Assembly: GCA_021014945.1 (NCBI GenBank)
Contig: MU266444.1
Location: 1 to 64,000 of the forward strand
DNA length: 64,000 nt
Origin: Leucogyrophana mollusca
Lineage: Eukaryota; Basidiomycota; Agaricomycetes; Boletales
Direction: 5' to 3'
Shown here: in pieces, positions 36,415 through 45,491 of the stretch
Position numbering within the stretch: the first letter of the stretch is position 1
How the letters are laid out: each line of letters opens with the position of its first letter
Translations under genes and position numbers: made by a program
Notes under the pieces: model-generated
The model's database searches: none
Seen by the model: only the letters and a program-made list of their open reading frames with translations
What the model was told of the DNA's origin: nothing

Positions 36415-37614
36415 TCAGATATAGCCACAGTGCGAATACCAACCATAAGAGTCCTCTGGAGTGATGACATACAACGCTCGAAGCAGAGTGGTGTAGATCT
36501 CCTGATCTGACAAATGAGTCATCGCCATTCGGGTATAACTGCCGTTACGACGTAGGTGGTACTTCATGGCAGAAAACGCAAGTTCGATGGGGTTGAAGTC
36601 GGGGGAGTATGGCGGGAGAAATTCACAGCGCATTCCTCTGGATGGTGGTCAATCAATGGTTATGAAATCGAACACTGGAGATGACTTACCTGGCTTCAAT
36701 GAGCTCCTGGATCTCGGGATGCTTGTGAATCCTGCAATTGTCCATGACAATAACGGAATTGGGGGCGGGGAATGGTTGCATCTGGTCAAGTAAGCGCTCG
36801 ATGAACTGTTTGAACGTTTCTGTACAAAACGATCCCTCGACAACATCACAGTGTAAGATACCGTCATTGAGTGAGAGGGCAGGGAGAACCGAGAAACTAC
36901 AGAAGAATCAGAAAGAAAACTACGGAAAAAATAGCTACTTACCGCCGACCACGCACGAAGAAAGCTTTACGTTGTGCTTTGGTCCCACGAATTGACCAAG
37001 CACGCCCACGATAAGTTGTTCGACGATCCACAGAGCTCTCGTCGACGAAAACAAGCTGTTCAGCCATATATGTGCCTATCCTGGTCAGAAATTCGAGGCG
37101 TTTCTGCGCCGATCGTTCAGCCGCAACTCGTGTGATCTGTGAACATGAAATCATTGTCTATACATGAATATGTGAATAAAGACTTACCTTTTTCATTGAA
37201 AAACCAGCTCGTTGAAGTGTTCTCCAAACTGTCGAACGCGAGACCTCCACGCCACATGAAACTGCTAGCATTTCTTGGAGTTCATCTAGATAGAGATCGG
37301 GGGTATTTTGTACGGTTCCAAGGAGAAACTACCGTTGGTGTGTTAGTCGATAGCTTAGAGTGGTCATTGGAATCCATTACCTCTACATCAATGTCCCGAA
37401 GATGTCGATTAGTTCTTCGCTCTTGCGAAACCGTGTTTTCATCACCATCGCCAGGGTTAGGAACAGTTCCGTGAATTTGAAAGTGCGCGAGAATTCGTTG
37501 AACAGATCGAAGGGATAAATTGAGGCATGTAGCAATTTGGTCTTTTGCAAGGAGCCTGGATAGCCGTACAACAGCCCACTGTAATTCGGGGGTGGACTGC
37601 TGACCTTGCGGCAT
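36415..37614 (-). CDS. Tc1/mariner-type DDD transposase
   Basis: About 330 codons in several exons. An ATG at 37614 begins MPQGQQSTPELQWAVVRLSR, then an N-terminal helix-turn-helix (LLAKDQIATCLNLSLRSVQR), then LAHFQIHGTVPNPG. A second HTH-like segment follows (LYLDELQEMLAVSCGVEVSR, STVWRTLQRAGFSMKK). The catalytic domain shows all three acidic residues: LVFVDESSVDRRTTYRGRAW; VIVMDNCRIHKHPEIQELIE; and FLPPYSPDFNPIELAFSAMK. The third residue is Asp (PDFNPIE), so this is a DDD triad, not DDE. It ends at about 36415 after SYGWYSHCGYI. No stop or frameshift was found in the exons, so the enzyme may be functional. The reading frame is also open upstream of the ATG towards the right inverted repeat, and a donor-acceptor pair lies just before the ATG, so the start could be further upstream. 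The family cuts and pastes DNA at TA sites. Confidence 0.88.
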
Positions 37615-37675
37615 GTCTACATTGCATTTTGAGTGTGAAATCAACGCAAAGACCCAGAGCAACTCACCTGAGGAC

Positions 37676-37711
37676 GAAATCCCGAAATCCCGAAATCCCG
37701 AAATCCCGAAA
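37676..37711. repeat. Tandem 8-mer (gaaatccc) near the right end
   Basis: Four exact copies of gaaatccc plus gaaa. It lies 84 bp inside the right inverted repeat. The same core occurs in the hairpin near the left end. Confidence 0.9.
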
Positions 37712-37794
37712 ACACAAATACTCAATATCCCGCTATCGGTCGACTCGAAGGGTATTCGCGGGCGTCTTCCGATTCGAAAGGTATCGTTGATATC

Positions 37795-37893
37795 GAATTC
37801 CGGGCCAGCGTCGAGGAGGTACGGTCGATGGAAGTTTGGGTGCGTGTTTTCCAGCAGTTTTTCCTCACGTGACAAGTTGCCTGAAAAAGACAG
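37795..37893 (-). repeat. Right terminal inverted repeat
   Basis: Read on the minus strand it begins ctgtctttttcaggcaactt and is followed outward by TA at 37894-37895. It includes TCACGTGA at 37865-37872 and pairs with 33475-33572. Confidence 0.8.
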
Positions 37894-37956
37894 TAACCAG
37901 CCAAGGCCACGTGAGCACCTTTGTTCAGCCACCCGCAAAGCTTGTACGCTTCACAA

Positions 37957-38662
37957 ATGGCCACCAGGAAAGCAGCGGAATCGACGCTCTACCACGTTCA
38001 TCCAAAAGGTTTCTGGAAGAAATTCCGTGAGTTCAGCCAATACTTTTCAGCTTATCCTGTCTGGAACTACTATCTTCAGGTGATGCTGTTGTCGTAAATC
38101 CCGAAATCTCCAGCGGCATACCCATAGCAGGAATCAATAGGTGGCCGCAACCAGCTTCAAGGCCAGAGAAATACTCGACACCTGCGACGAAGGGTACGTC
38201 CACACGCTCGCTGGCTAAAAGTCTACCCTGATTGTAACCTTGTGAAGCTTCCGACCCGGCTCAAAATCCTTACTGGAAGAGAGATGTCCGACGTGCATAC
38301 CCTCAGCTTTCCGTGGTCACCCAACCCGATTTGTCTTCATTGCTCATCCAGCACTCCGAAGCGAAAGCGTACGTGTTCCGAACCCATGTTCCATGTGGTC
38401 CTGGGAATAGCTAACCGACATGCCCAGAATTCCTGCCCCGTCAGAAGGGAAAGAGGGCGAACAATCTTCCCTGCCCGCTAAAGCAGCGGAAATCATGGAT
38501 CTGGCCGGTGCTATAGCCACCATCACATCTACGCAGAAAGTGTATGACCAGGCTCGATTGCCTCCCAAGGTCCCCACGCCTTTCAAGAAGTGGAGAGCTG
38601 AGCGGGCTCCGGATGCTCCCCACGACCCCAACGCGTACTTCCCCATGTTGCTCTACAAGTAG
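37957..38662 (+). CDS. Complex I 21 kDa accessory subunit
   Basis: Starts MATRKAAESTLYHVHPKGFW at 37957. An intron with donor gtgagt (about 38028) leads to DAVVVNPEISSGIPIAGINR, then WPQPASRPEKYSTPATKAS. After further introns come DPAQNPYWKRDVRRAYPQLS, VVTQPDLSSLLIQHSEAKA and the C-terminal half IMDLAGAIATITSTQKVYDQ ... PPKVPTPFKKWRAERAPDAP, ending PMLLYK (TAG 38660-38662). Both halves match the fungal NADH-ubiquinone oxidoreductase 21 kDa subunit family (NUXM type), about 175 residues. It is a peripheral, non-catalytic subunit of mitochondrial complex I. The transposon ends 63 bases upstream of the ATG, so the core promoter overlaps or abuts the transposon end. Confidence 0.92.
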
Positions 38663-39663
38663 TCAGTCGCCATTGACGTGCCTATTCAATGGCGTTAGAA
38701 GAGTCAATGTATGCAGGAATCCACACTTTGGGGTTCAGAACGTTGTGAGACGTTAGCAATGTGGGTATGTCAGGTCAGATATCCCCAGTTGAGGTGATCG
38801 GTGTTGCAGCTGGACGACTATAATGATATACCTTTTCGAGATTTTTGCCACAGCTGCTTGCGGCCATGGTGCGGCGATTGTGAAGTTGTTAGGGAGAGAC
38901 TCAAACCTATTAATTCCAGGCTGAGTGCCTCAACGATCCGAGAGGCCAGGCCATGCAGTTTCCCAAGGATGGACGTCCACATGTTTCCCACTGAAGCGTC
39001 CACATCCAAGCCTCTCCAACCTCGCAGGCCGCAGGGACCACACCGCCTAAGTTCACAGAAGGAATCTCCACGACATTTTGCAGTACCGAGGGCACAACCC
39101 CTAAATATAAAACAAGGTGATTACAATCATGTTGTCTTTCTCATCGCCCCCCACAGTTTTTACTTCAACCGAGAGTATCGGTTCCGACAAGTAGATGTCC
39201 ATAACATCGACCATTATCCAGACGGTCTTCTCATCCTCTTTTGTTACCCTGGGCGGACATTTTCTGCTCGAGGGGTGTCCCAACAATAGGCATCACGTCC
39301 TACGAGGCAACATAGCCTCGAAAGCCCATAATGCGTAGACGTCGGCACCCCAGCGTGGACTTTCAGGGGCGCCAAGATGCCAGAAGCGAAGTGTCGATGG
39401 GAAACATGCGGAAAGTCATCCACCTGAGCAGACCGTTCCCAGCCGGAACTTTGCCCTCCGGTCCGTTCGACGAGCAGGAAACTAGGAACTATGGGACGGA
39501 AGCTGGCTGCTAACCATGCTGTCAATACGTAAGTCCCCACCTAGTGTGCTTAGACTGCTATTCATTGGGAGCTCACAATACATACATGATACCCATTTTG
39601 TCAGACAACCAATCACTCCAGCATAATAATGTACAAAAAATGAGCCGACTGGTCAACTAATGC
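38663..39663. other. Intergenic, no supported gene
   Basis: A 162-codon plus-strand frame at 38801-39289 has a cysteine-rich start (CHSCLRPWCGDC) but no domain or signal peptide, and overlapping minus-strand frames of similar size exist. It is not called. The region probably holds 3' UTRs of the convergent neighbours. Confidence 0.45.
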
Positions 39664-40969
39664 TTACACTGTCTCCCAAGGGCGAACGACCAGTTTCTTA
39701 GCACTAACTAGGTTGTTCTTTAGCCTCTCCAAACCAGAAGCTATGCCATTGAGTCCACCTGGCACAACCTCCACTGCATTCGGCTGCGATTCACAAACAA
39801 TACCGTTCATCAGCTTGGGATTGACACCAAGAAAATCAGCGGAGCGCACCACAATATCACCGTCAGCTAGCAATTTCGGCAATTGGTGTGCAACCGCTGC
39901 CCCAAGCGCCAAGTTTCCAGGAATGTGGAAGCTACCAAACACACCCACAATATTCTTGTTATCGCCTTCTGTTGTCTTGATGGTATTGCCAGCAACCACG
40001 ACATGTCCGCCAGGAGCTAGTAAGTCATAACCTGCTTGCGCTAGTTCTGGCAACATCATGGCGACATAGACTAAATCAATTGGCGAAGTGGTGATCCCCA
40101 AGATCTCATCGGAAAGGGCTGAGAAAGGGAGATTGCGGTCGATCACGTGAGTAGCACCAAGCGACTTCAGTAACGCGCTATTGTGTAGTGACGCAGTGGT
40201 GATAATTGGAGAAAATCCAGATAGCCTGGCGAACTGGATGACTGTATGCGGCGGGTAAGGATCGTAGAAGGCGAGATGGAACACACTGACCGTATTGTCC
40301 GAGAGAGGTAGCGCCTCCAAGAACCAAGATAGGCTGGCCACTGTACTTCGCGCGTCCTCCGTCCCAAGGCGCCTGATAGCCGAGACCTGTGGTAGGTTGC
40401 GAATACAGCGGGATGACTGCGGTCGCGATGCAGAGGGGCAATGAAGCGGCTTGATCAAAAGAGATGTTGTCCGGGATCTGTAGGTCGCCTTTAGTATGGG
40501 GACTCTCCAACTTGAACGTCCGTGGGTCCCCTTGCCTTTGAGGTTATGGACGCTGGGGCAATGGTAAACTGCTGAAACCCAGCTTTCCTGTTGTCCATTG
40601 TACCCTGGTGAAAACTGGTGAACGTGAGCATTTGTTTAACGAAGGTAAGGCCATGCCTTACACCTTGTCACCTTTAACAAATGTGGTGACGCCCTCGCCA
40701 AGGGCCTCGACAGTCCCGGCGACATCACCCCCGAATACAACTGGATATTCTTCAACCCGAAACCCTGTAGCTTGTCTTATCCAATCTGCAGGTGATGCAA
40801 ATGAATGAGAACACACAAGCCTAGGGCACCGACGCTTACCAACTGGGTTCAACGCAGCCGAATGTACTTTGACAAGGATCTCCCCAGGACCAGGAGTTGG
40901 GATGTCCTTGGGAGCAACCTTGAAGGGGCCCTGCTTTTCATTGAGCCATAACGCGATTTGTGAGGACAT
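39664..40969 (-). CDS. MDR-family zinc-type dehydrogenase/enoyl reductase, copy 1
   Basis: Starts MSSQIALWLNEKQGPFKVAP at 40969. The GroES-like N-terminal domain reads DIPTPGPGEILVKVHSAALN, then after an intron WIRQATGFRVEEYPVVFGGD and VAGTVEALGEGVTTFVKGDK. The next part has DNISFDQAASLPLCIATAVI. The Rossmann nucleotide-binding motif is QPILVLGGATSLGQY, followed by FARLSGFSPIITTASLHNSA, LKSLGATHVIDRN and LLAPGGHVVVAGNT. The C-terminus is ERLKNNLVSAKKLVVRPWET-V. Zinc-binding cysteines are not evident, so it fits the zinc-free quinone/enoyl reductase branch, which includes fungal ToxD-like proteins of unknown substrate. About 345 codons. Similar to the next gene in motif order and in the distinctive C-terminal motif VRPWET. 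Confidence 0.88.
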
Positions 40970-42029
40970 AGTGCTGGATTGTGAACAGGCGAAGTACGTG
41001 AGATGATGGAGGTGGGGACGGGATCATGCCATGATATATGTACTTCCTCCTCGTTCCTGGTATGTTTAGAAACAGCTCTGCTTGCTATTAGTCAGTCATG
41101 AGAACGCATGATTATAACACCGGCGACATGGCGTCACTAACCACTTGTCAAATGTATGGCTGTGAGTACTGTTGTGTAGGTACCACATCTGCGATGGTTT
41201 GCAAATTCAGTAACAGTTGAGGCTTATCACATATCTGCGACGAGCAAGATTTGTTGCGAAGAATCGCACACCCGATTGCGAAGACAGGCGGCTTGACATT
41301 AATCTGCCGTGACTGACGGAGATGGATACGCGTCCGCAGCTGCGCGCGGCACGTCGTTAGTATGTTGGAAGACGTACCTCATCGGCTTCACGGTGTCTCG
41401 TGGTAAGTCGAAAGCCCCTTTTCCCAGGTTGCTGGGTGTACGTCAACACGCTCACACATTCTACCATGTCACATCCATTCTCCAAAAGGCTCGATGTGAT
41501 CATAAGTTGATCGGTAGACCATCATGGCTGTAGTCAACTGCAGTGGGTGCACCTCGACAGAGACCGGCACCTGCTGGTAAGCCTTCGACAAAGGTGCGCC
41601 TAACCGATGGTGCTGGTAGCTGGCCACAAGCGTGAGCATTTTAGTAGCTTTCTGGATAGCAGATGTGGATGGCAACTGATTTTCTCGTAGGGACACACCA
41701 AGAGTACCATCCCTCGCCCGTCGCGAAATTTGGCCATGCATTGTATGTTGTGTAATGTGCACACTGGCGCACGATTCTATTAGTCTTCGAGTAAGTACTT
41801 TGGTGTGAATACCTTTAGATCAAACATGACCAAATACTTAAATGCCTTAGGAAAGACATGGGGAAGTCCGCATATTTGTTGCTGACCCTCACTATTGAGC
41901 ATGATGATATCGATGGCTGCGGCCCGGAGTACGACACCGCCCCCCTCGGTTTACGGCCAAACCGAATTGATTCGAAAACGTCTCTTGCATAAGCTTACAT
42001 GATCTACGCTCAAATCGACAACGTTCCTT
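40970..42029. other. Intergenic between paralogous dehydrogenases
   Basis: No supported gene. A minus-strand frame at 41469-41762 lacks dehydrogenase motifs, so it does not appear to be a third copy. A TATA-like tract lies at about 41032-41038, about 65 bp upstream of the copy 1 start on the minus strand. Confidence 0.45.
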
Positions 42030-43290
42030 CTAAGTCTCCCAAGGGCGAACAACCAACTTCTTCCCACTGACGGAATTACTCTTGAGTCTTTCCAATCCAA
42101 GTGCGACACCGTTCAAGCCATTGGGAATCACCTCTATAGTGGGCGTCTTTGAAAGGCAAAGAGTATTGTTAGTGGTGGAATGTGCGGATATGGTGAGTTA
42201 AAATGAACCTTGATCTCTCCCTCCGCAATCATGCGTGTCAGTGCACTCATCAAGCGAGATCCGAACTCCTTGTTCTCCGGTAAGAAGAAGGTCCCATTGA
42301 CGAAAAGGATAGTCTTCTTGTCATCTTCCGTCGGCGCCACCATTGGAGGCGTCGAAACTACCATCTTGCCTTCGGGAGCGAGAACGTCGTAAAGGGCTTG
42401 CTGGGTTTCTGGATAGGATACCGTGTCGAAACCTAATTCCACAGGCGTGGGGGTTATCTTTCTGACCTCCTCCTGGAATGTTGCAGGTGGAAGCTTGCGA
42501 TCGATAATGTGCGTGGCGCCGAGCGAGGTCAGTAAATCTGTGTTGTGCGGCGAAGCCGTTGCAATGATGGGAGAGAAGCCAGAGAGTCTCGCCAGTTGGA
42601 TCGCTAATGGATAGAAGATAGGTGACAACGCTCTTAAATTGACAACCGAATTCATACCGTATTGACCAAGCGAAGATGCACCGCCCATGATAATGATGGG
42701 CTGGCGACTGTACTTGTCCTTTCCACCATCCTCCCAAGGGGGGAGGTACTCAAACCCTTGAGGTTGTTGCCCATAGAACGCCAGGGCGGCGGGCGCGATG
42801 CCGACAGATATAGACGCTGCTTGCTCAAGTGAAATACCGTCTGGAATCTGGGAAGAGCGCCATATGTAAGTTGCTGCAACGAACTAAGCGTGGTTAATCG
42901 AATACCTACCTTGCCTGTGAGATCGGCAGGAATGATAGTGAACTGTTGGAAAGTTGCGGACCTGTTCGTCAGGGCAGACTGGAAGAATCTAACGTGATAT
43001 GAGAGGGAGCGTTCGGTGTTGATTGCTTGTTGTACTTACATTTTGTCCCCTTTAATAAGATTAGTAACGCCCTCGCCAATCTCTTCCACCACCCCAGCGC
43101 CCTCTTCCCCAATCACAGCAGGGTACTCTTTCACCATGAAAAATCCATCATCTCGAATCTTCCAGTCAAGCTGATTCAAACCCGCAGCGACGTTTCTGAT
43201 GAGGACCTCGCCGGGGTCGGGATGCTCGATGTCCTTGGGACCGACAGTGAACTTGCCATTGTCGAGCCAGAGTGCAGTCTGAGTAGTCAT
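42030..43290 (-). CDS. MDR-family zinc-type dehydrogenase/enoyl reductase, copy 2
   Basis: Starts MTTQTALWLDNGKFTVGPKD at 43290. Motifs run parallel to copy 1: IEHPDPGEVLIRNVAAGLNQ, LDWKIRDDGFFMVKEYPAVI, GEEGAGVVEEIGEGVTNLIK, PDGISLEQAASISVGIAPAA, then QPIIIMGGASSLGQY and IQLARLSGFSPIIATASPHN. These continue with LTSLGATHIIDRKLPPATFQ and VLAPEGKMVVSTPPM. The C-terminus is GVALGLERLKSNSVSGKKLV-VRPWET, at TAG 42030-42032. The intron after SLGQY is placed as in copy 1. The shared ARLSGFSPII(A/T)TAS and RLK.N.VS.KKLVVRPWET blocks show common descent. The substrate is unknown. The two copies have diverged in several loops, so recent duplication is unlikely. Confidence 0.88.
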
Positions 43291-43898
43291 TGTATCAGAG
43301 GGTGATGTGATGGGCTTATTGGAGGAGTGGGCATTTGTATTGCCTGGTTATATACCCCAAGAGTCCAAGTACCGACAACCTTGGGTTGCGCTCATGACAT
43401 AAAAGGGACCAGTCATCTGGGCAGCCATTGTAGACTCTGAGGGGGTATCAGCAGTGCGAGACAGATAATGCCCGTCCGACAGCGCGTGTCTGTCGTAGGA
43501 ATGTGTCCGATGGTCGGAAGCCCAGTCACGGAGAAAAACTGGAAGAAAAAGTTGTAGCTGACAGAAAGCAGCTGCGGGGGCATCTAGATGGCATTCTGAG
43601 AGCCATAAGTCATCAATCGCAATGGGGCCTATCAGTGCTTACAGAATACGCTGACATATATATGTTATGTCACATCGTTGTAAGAGTATTTATACACCAT
43701 CGTGGGAGCACTTCCGATAGAGACAAGGCATCAGGCCATCTGGGAGAGGTTTCGCGGTGGGCATGTCTATAATATGGCCACGAGCCTTCTGCGAATAACT
43801 TCAAGGAGCTTTCAAGCAAGTCCAAGAGAACGGCAGGTGTTTGATCATGTTTGTGATTACCTTTAGATTCAAACACAACCAAACAACCGCCTAGAGAA
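43291..43898. other. Divergent promoter region
   Basis: It separates dehydrogenase copy 2 (minus) from the CUS2-like gene (plus). TATATA at 43349-43354 fits the minus-strand gene. No other feature is supported. Confidence 0.5.
43349..43354 (-). promoter_or_regulatory. TATA box of dehydrogenase copy 2
   Basis: TATATA lies 59 bp upstream of the ATG at 43290. The motif reads the same on both strands; the minus-strand assignment is from spacing. Confidence 0.5.
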
Positions 43899-45357
43899 AT
43901 GTCGAGTGCACCACCATCTGCTGCAGCAGGCTCTTCTGCAGAAGCGCAAGCTGCCGCTTTTGCTGCCGACCCTCGCATTCACTTCTCCAAAGAGAGTGGA
44001 ACATGGAGACTCGAAGACGACGATGGCAGTGAACTGGAGTATGACGCCGCCAAGGGAAAGTGGGTGCCGCTAGTGAGTATATGGTCCTGCAGCTTTGAAT
44101 TCCTCGTGATTTGATTATTCTGTAGGTGGATGAAGACCTGTTGAGGAAACAGCAAGCAGCTTACTCCGTGGCAGGCGTAGACGAAGAGGTGAGTCCATGA
44201 ATTACGACTTAATTCCCTCCTGAATGAAAAATGCATAGGCACCAGCGGCCCCCGTCCTAGCTCGCGCTAACAAAAAGCGCAAAGAGCCAGAGGACTATAC
44301 ATCTGCTACCCCTGTCGCAGGGCCCTCCACCAAACGCGGTAAAAATGCAGACAAGCCAGCAAAATCCAAGAACACGGCTGTTTACGTCACCGGGTTGCCT
44401 CTTGACGCGGAAGTCGACGAAATTGCGGAGTGTTTTGGAAGGTTTGGTGTCATAGAGGAGGATGACGAGGGAGAACTCAAAATCAAACTGTACGCCAAAG
44501 ACAATGGCACGTTTAGTGGCGAGGCTTTGGTGGTCTACTTCAAAGAGGAGTCTGTACCGTTGGCGGTAAACCTTTTGGACGACTCCGAACTCCGGATTGG
44601 CGACTCCTCCACTGTGATGAGAGTGCAGAAGGCAGAATTTGGTCACAAGAACACGGGTCCGGAGACCAGTGGAGAGTCGAAACCTCGAAAGACGGTAGAC
44701 AAGAAGAAGGCGTCGAGACGAATAGGTAAAATGCAAAAGTACGTACTCTCATAATCTTATGCGAGGACTTACACATTGATACGATGTGTACACAGAAAAT
44801 TGCAAGAATGGGATGATGAGGATGGCTTCGGACCTGCGAAATCACCGGACGACGACAAGAACACTGCCAACAGGAACAGTCGAGTCGTGGTGCTGAAGCA
44901 CATGTTCTCTTTGAAGGATCTCGAAGAAGATGCAACGTTGCTTCTGGACTTGAAGGAAGATGTACGAGAGGAAGCATCATCGCTGGGTGAAGTCACGAAC
45001 GTGGTCCTTTATGATGTGAGTTCTCTTATTACTGTTTCTCCCGAGTCTCACCGAAAACACAACTTGCAGAGAGAGCCGGATGGCGTTATGACGATCAAGT
45101 TTAGGGACCCATTAAGCGCGCAAGCATGTGTACTCGTGAGTCTCACATCGCTCTTTTACCCGCTTCCATCCTCTAATCTTGTACAGAAAATGAATGGCCG
45201 GTTTTTCGACGGCAGACGTATAGAAGCCTCACTATATGCAGGGAAACAAAGGTTCCGGCGTAGTGGCGCGGGCGACGAAATTGAAGGTGATGGCGACGAC
45301 GCTGAAAAGAAGCGTCTGGACGACTTCGCTGCTTGGCTCATGACTGAAGGAGATTGA
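43899..45357 (+). CDS. CUS2: CUS2/TAT-SF1-like U2 snRNP-associated splicing factor
   Basis: Starts MSSAPPSAAAGSSAEAQAAA at 43899. The early part has the aromatic motif ESGTWRLEDDDGSELEYDAA ending GKWVPL, then VDEDLLRKQQAAYSVAGVDE and a basic linker. RRM1 reads NTAVYVTGLPLDAEVDEIAE, CFGRFGVIEEDDEGELKIKL, SGEALVVYFKEESVPLAVNL. After KKLQEWDDEDGFGP a second RRM follows (SRVVVLKHMFSLKDLEEDAT ... GEVTNVVLYD ... GVMTIKFRDPLSAQACV ... MNGRFFDGRRIEASLYAGKQ). Its RRFD-type position reads RFFDGRRIEA, typical of a U2AF-homology motif. The C-terminus is KRLDDFAAWLMTEGD. Orthologues assist U2 snRNP in prespliceosome assembly. Introns split VPL/VDEDLL, MQ/KKLQE, LYD/REPD and ACVL/KMNG. The gene is convergent with the PI 4-kinase gene, about 134 bp apart. 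Confidence 0.93.
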
Positions 45358-45491
45358 CGACACCTCATCACATGCTGCTGCAATCTAAGCAAAGCAATTT
45401 ATATGCGACCATATATCTCATAAGCGTCCAATACCAGAAAGCAAAGTTGACTACAAAGCAAAACAGTCCAATGAAGTCTGACACCCGTGCA

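Larger units (their letters stand above)
33475..37893 (-). mobile_element. Tc1/mariner-type DNA transposon, 4.4 kb, with a second gene
   Basis: The ends are inverted copies of each other: 33475-33572 on the plus strand and 37893-37795 on the minus strand. The outer 25 bases match at 23 positions (sharing ttttcaggcaacttgtcac), and the inner ends share catcgacc and tggcccggaattc, so each repeat is about 98-99 bp. TA lies immediately outside both ends (33473-33474 and 37894-37895), the target duplication expected for Tc1/mariner. Inside are a DDD transposase (about 36415-37614) and a second minus-strand gene with a Zn2Cys6-like cluster (33817-35997). Both genes look intact. Most Tc1/mariner elements are 1.3-2.4 kb with one gene, so this is long. 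The alternative is two separate copies flanking a resident gene; matching TA boundaries and gene orientation favour one unit. Confidence 0.75.

Noticed and set aside
38801..39289. 162-codon plus-strand open frame with a Cys-rich start
   Set aside because: Overlapping frames on the other strand are as long and no zinc-binding pattern is complete.
41469..41762. Possible third dehydrogenase fragment
   Set aside because: None of the GroES-like or Rossmann motifs shared by the two flanking copies is present on either strand.
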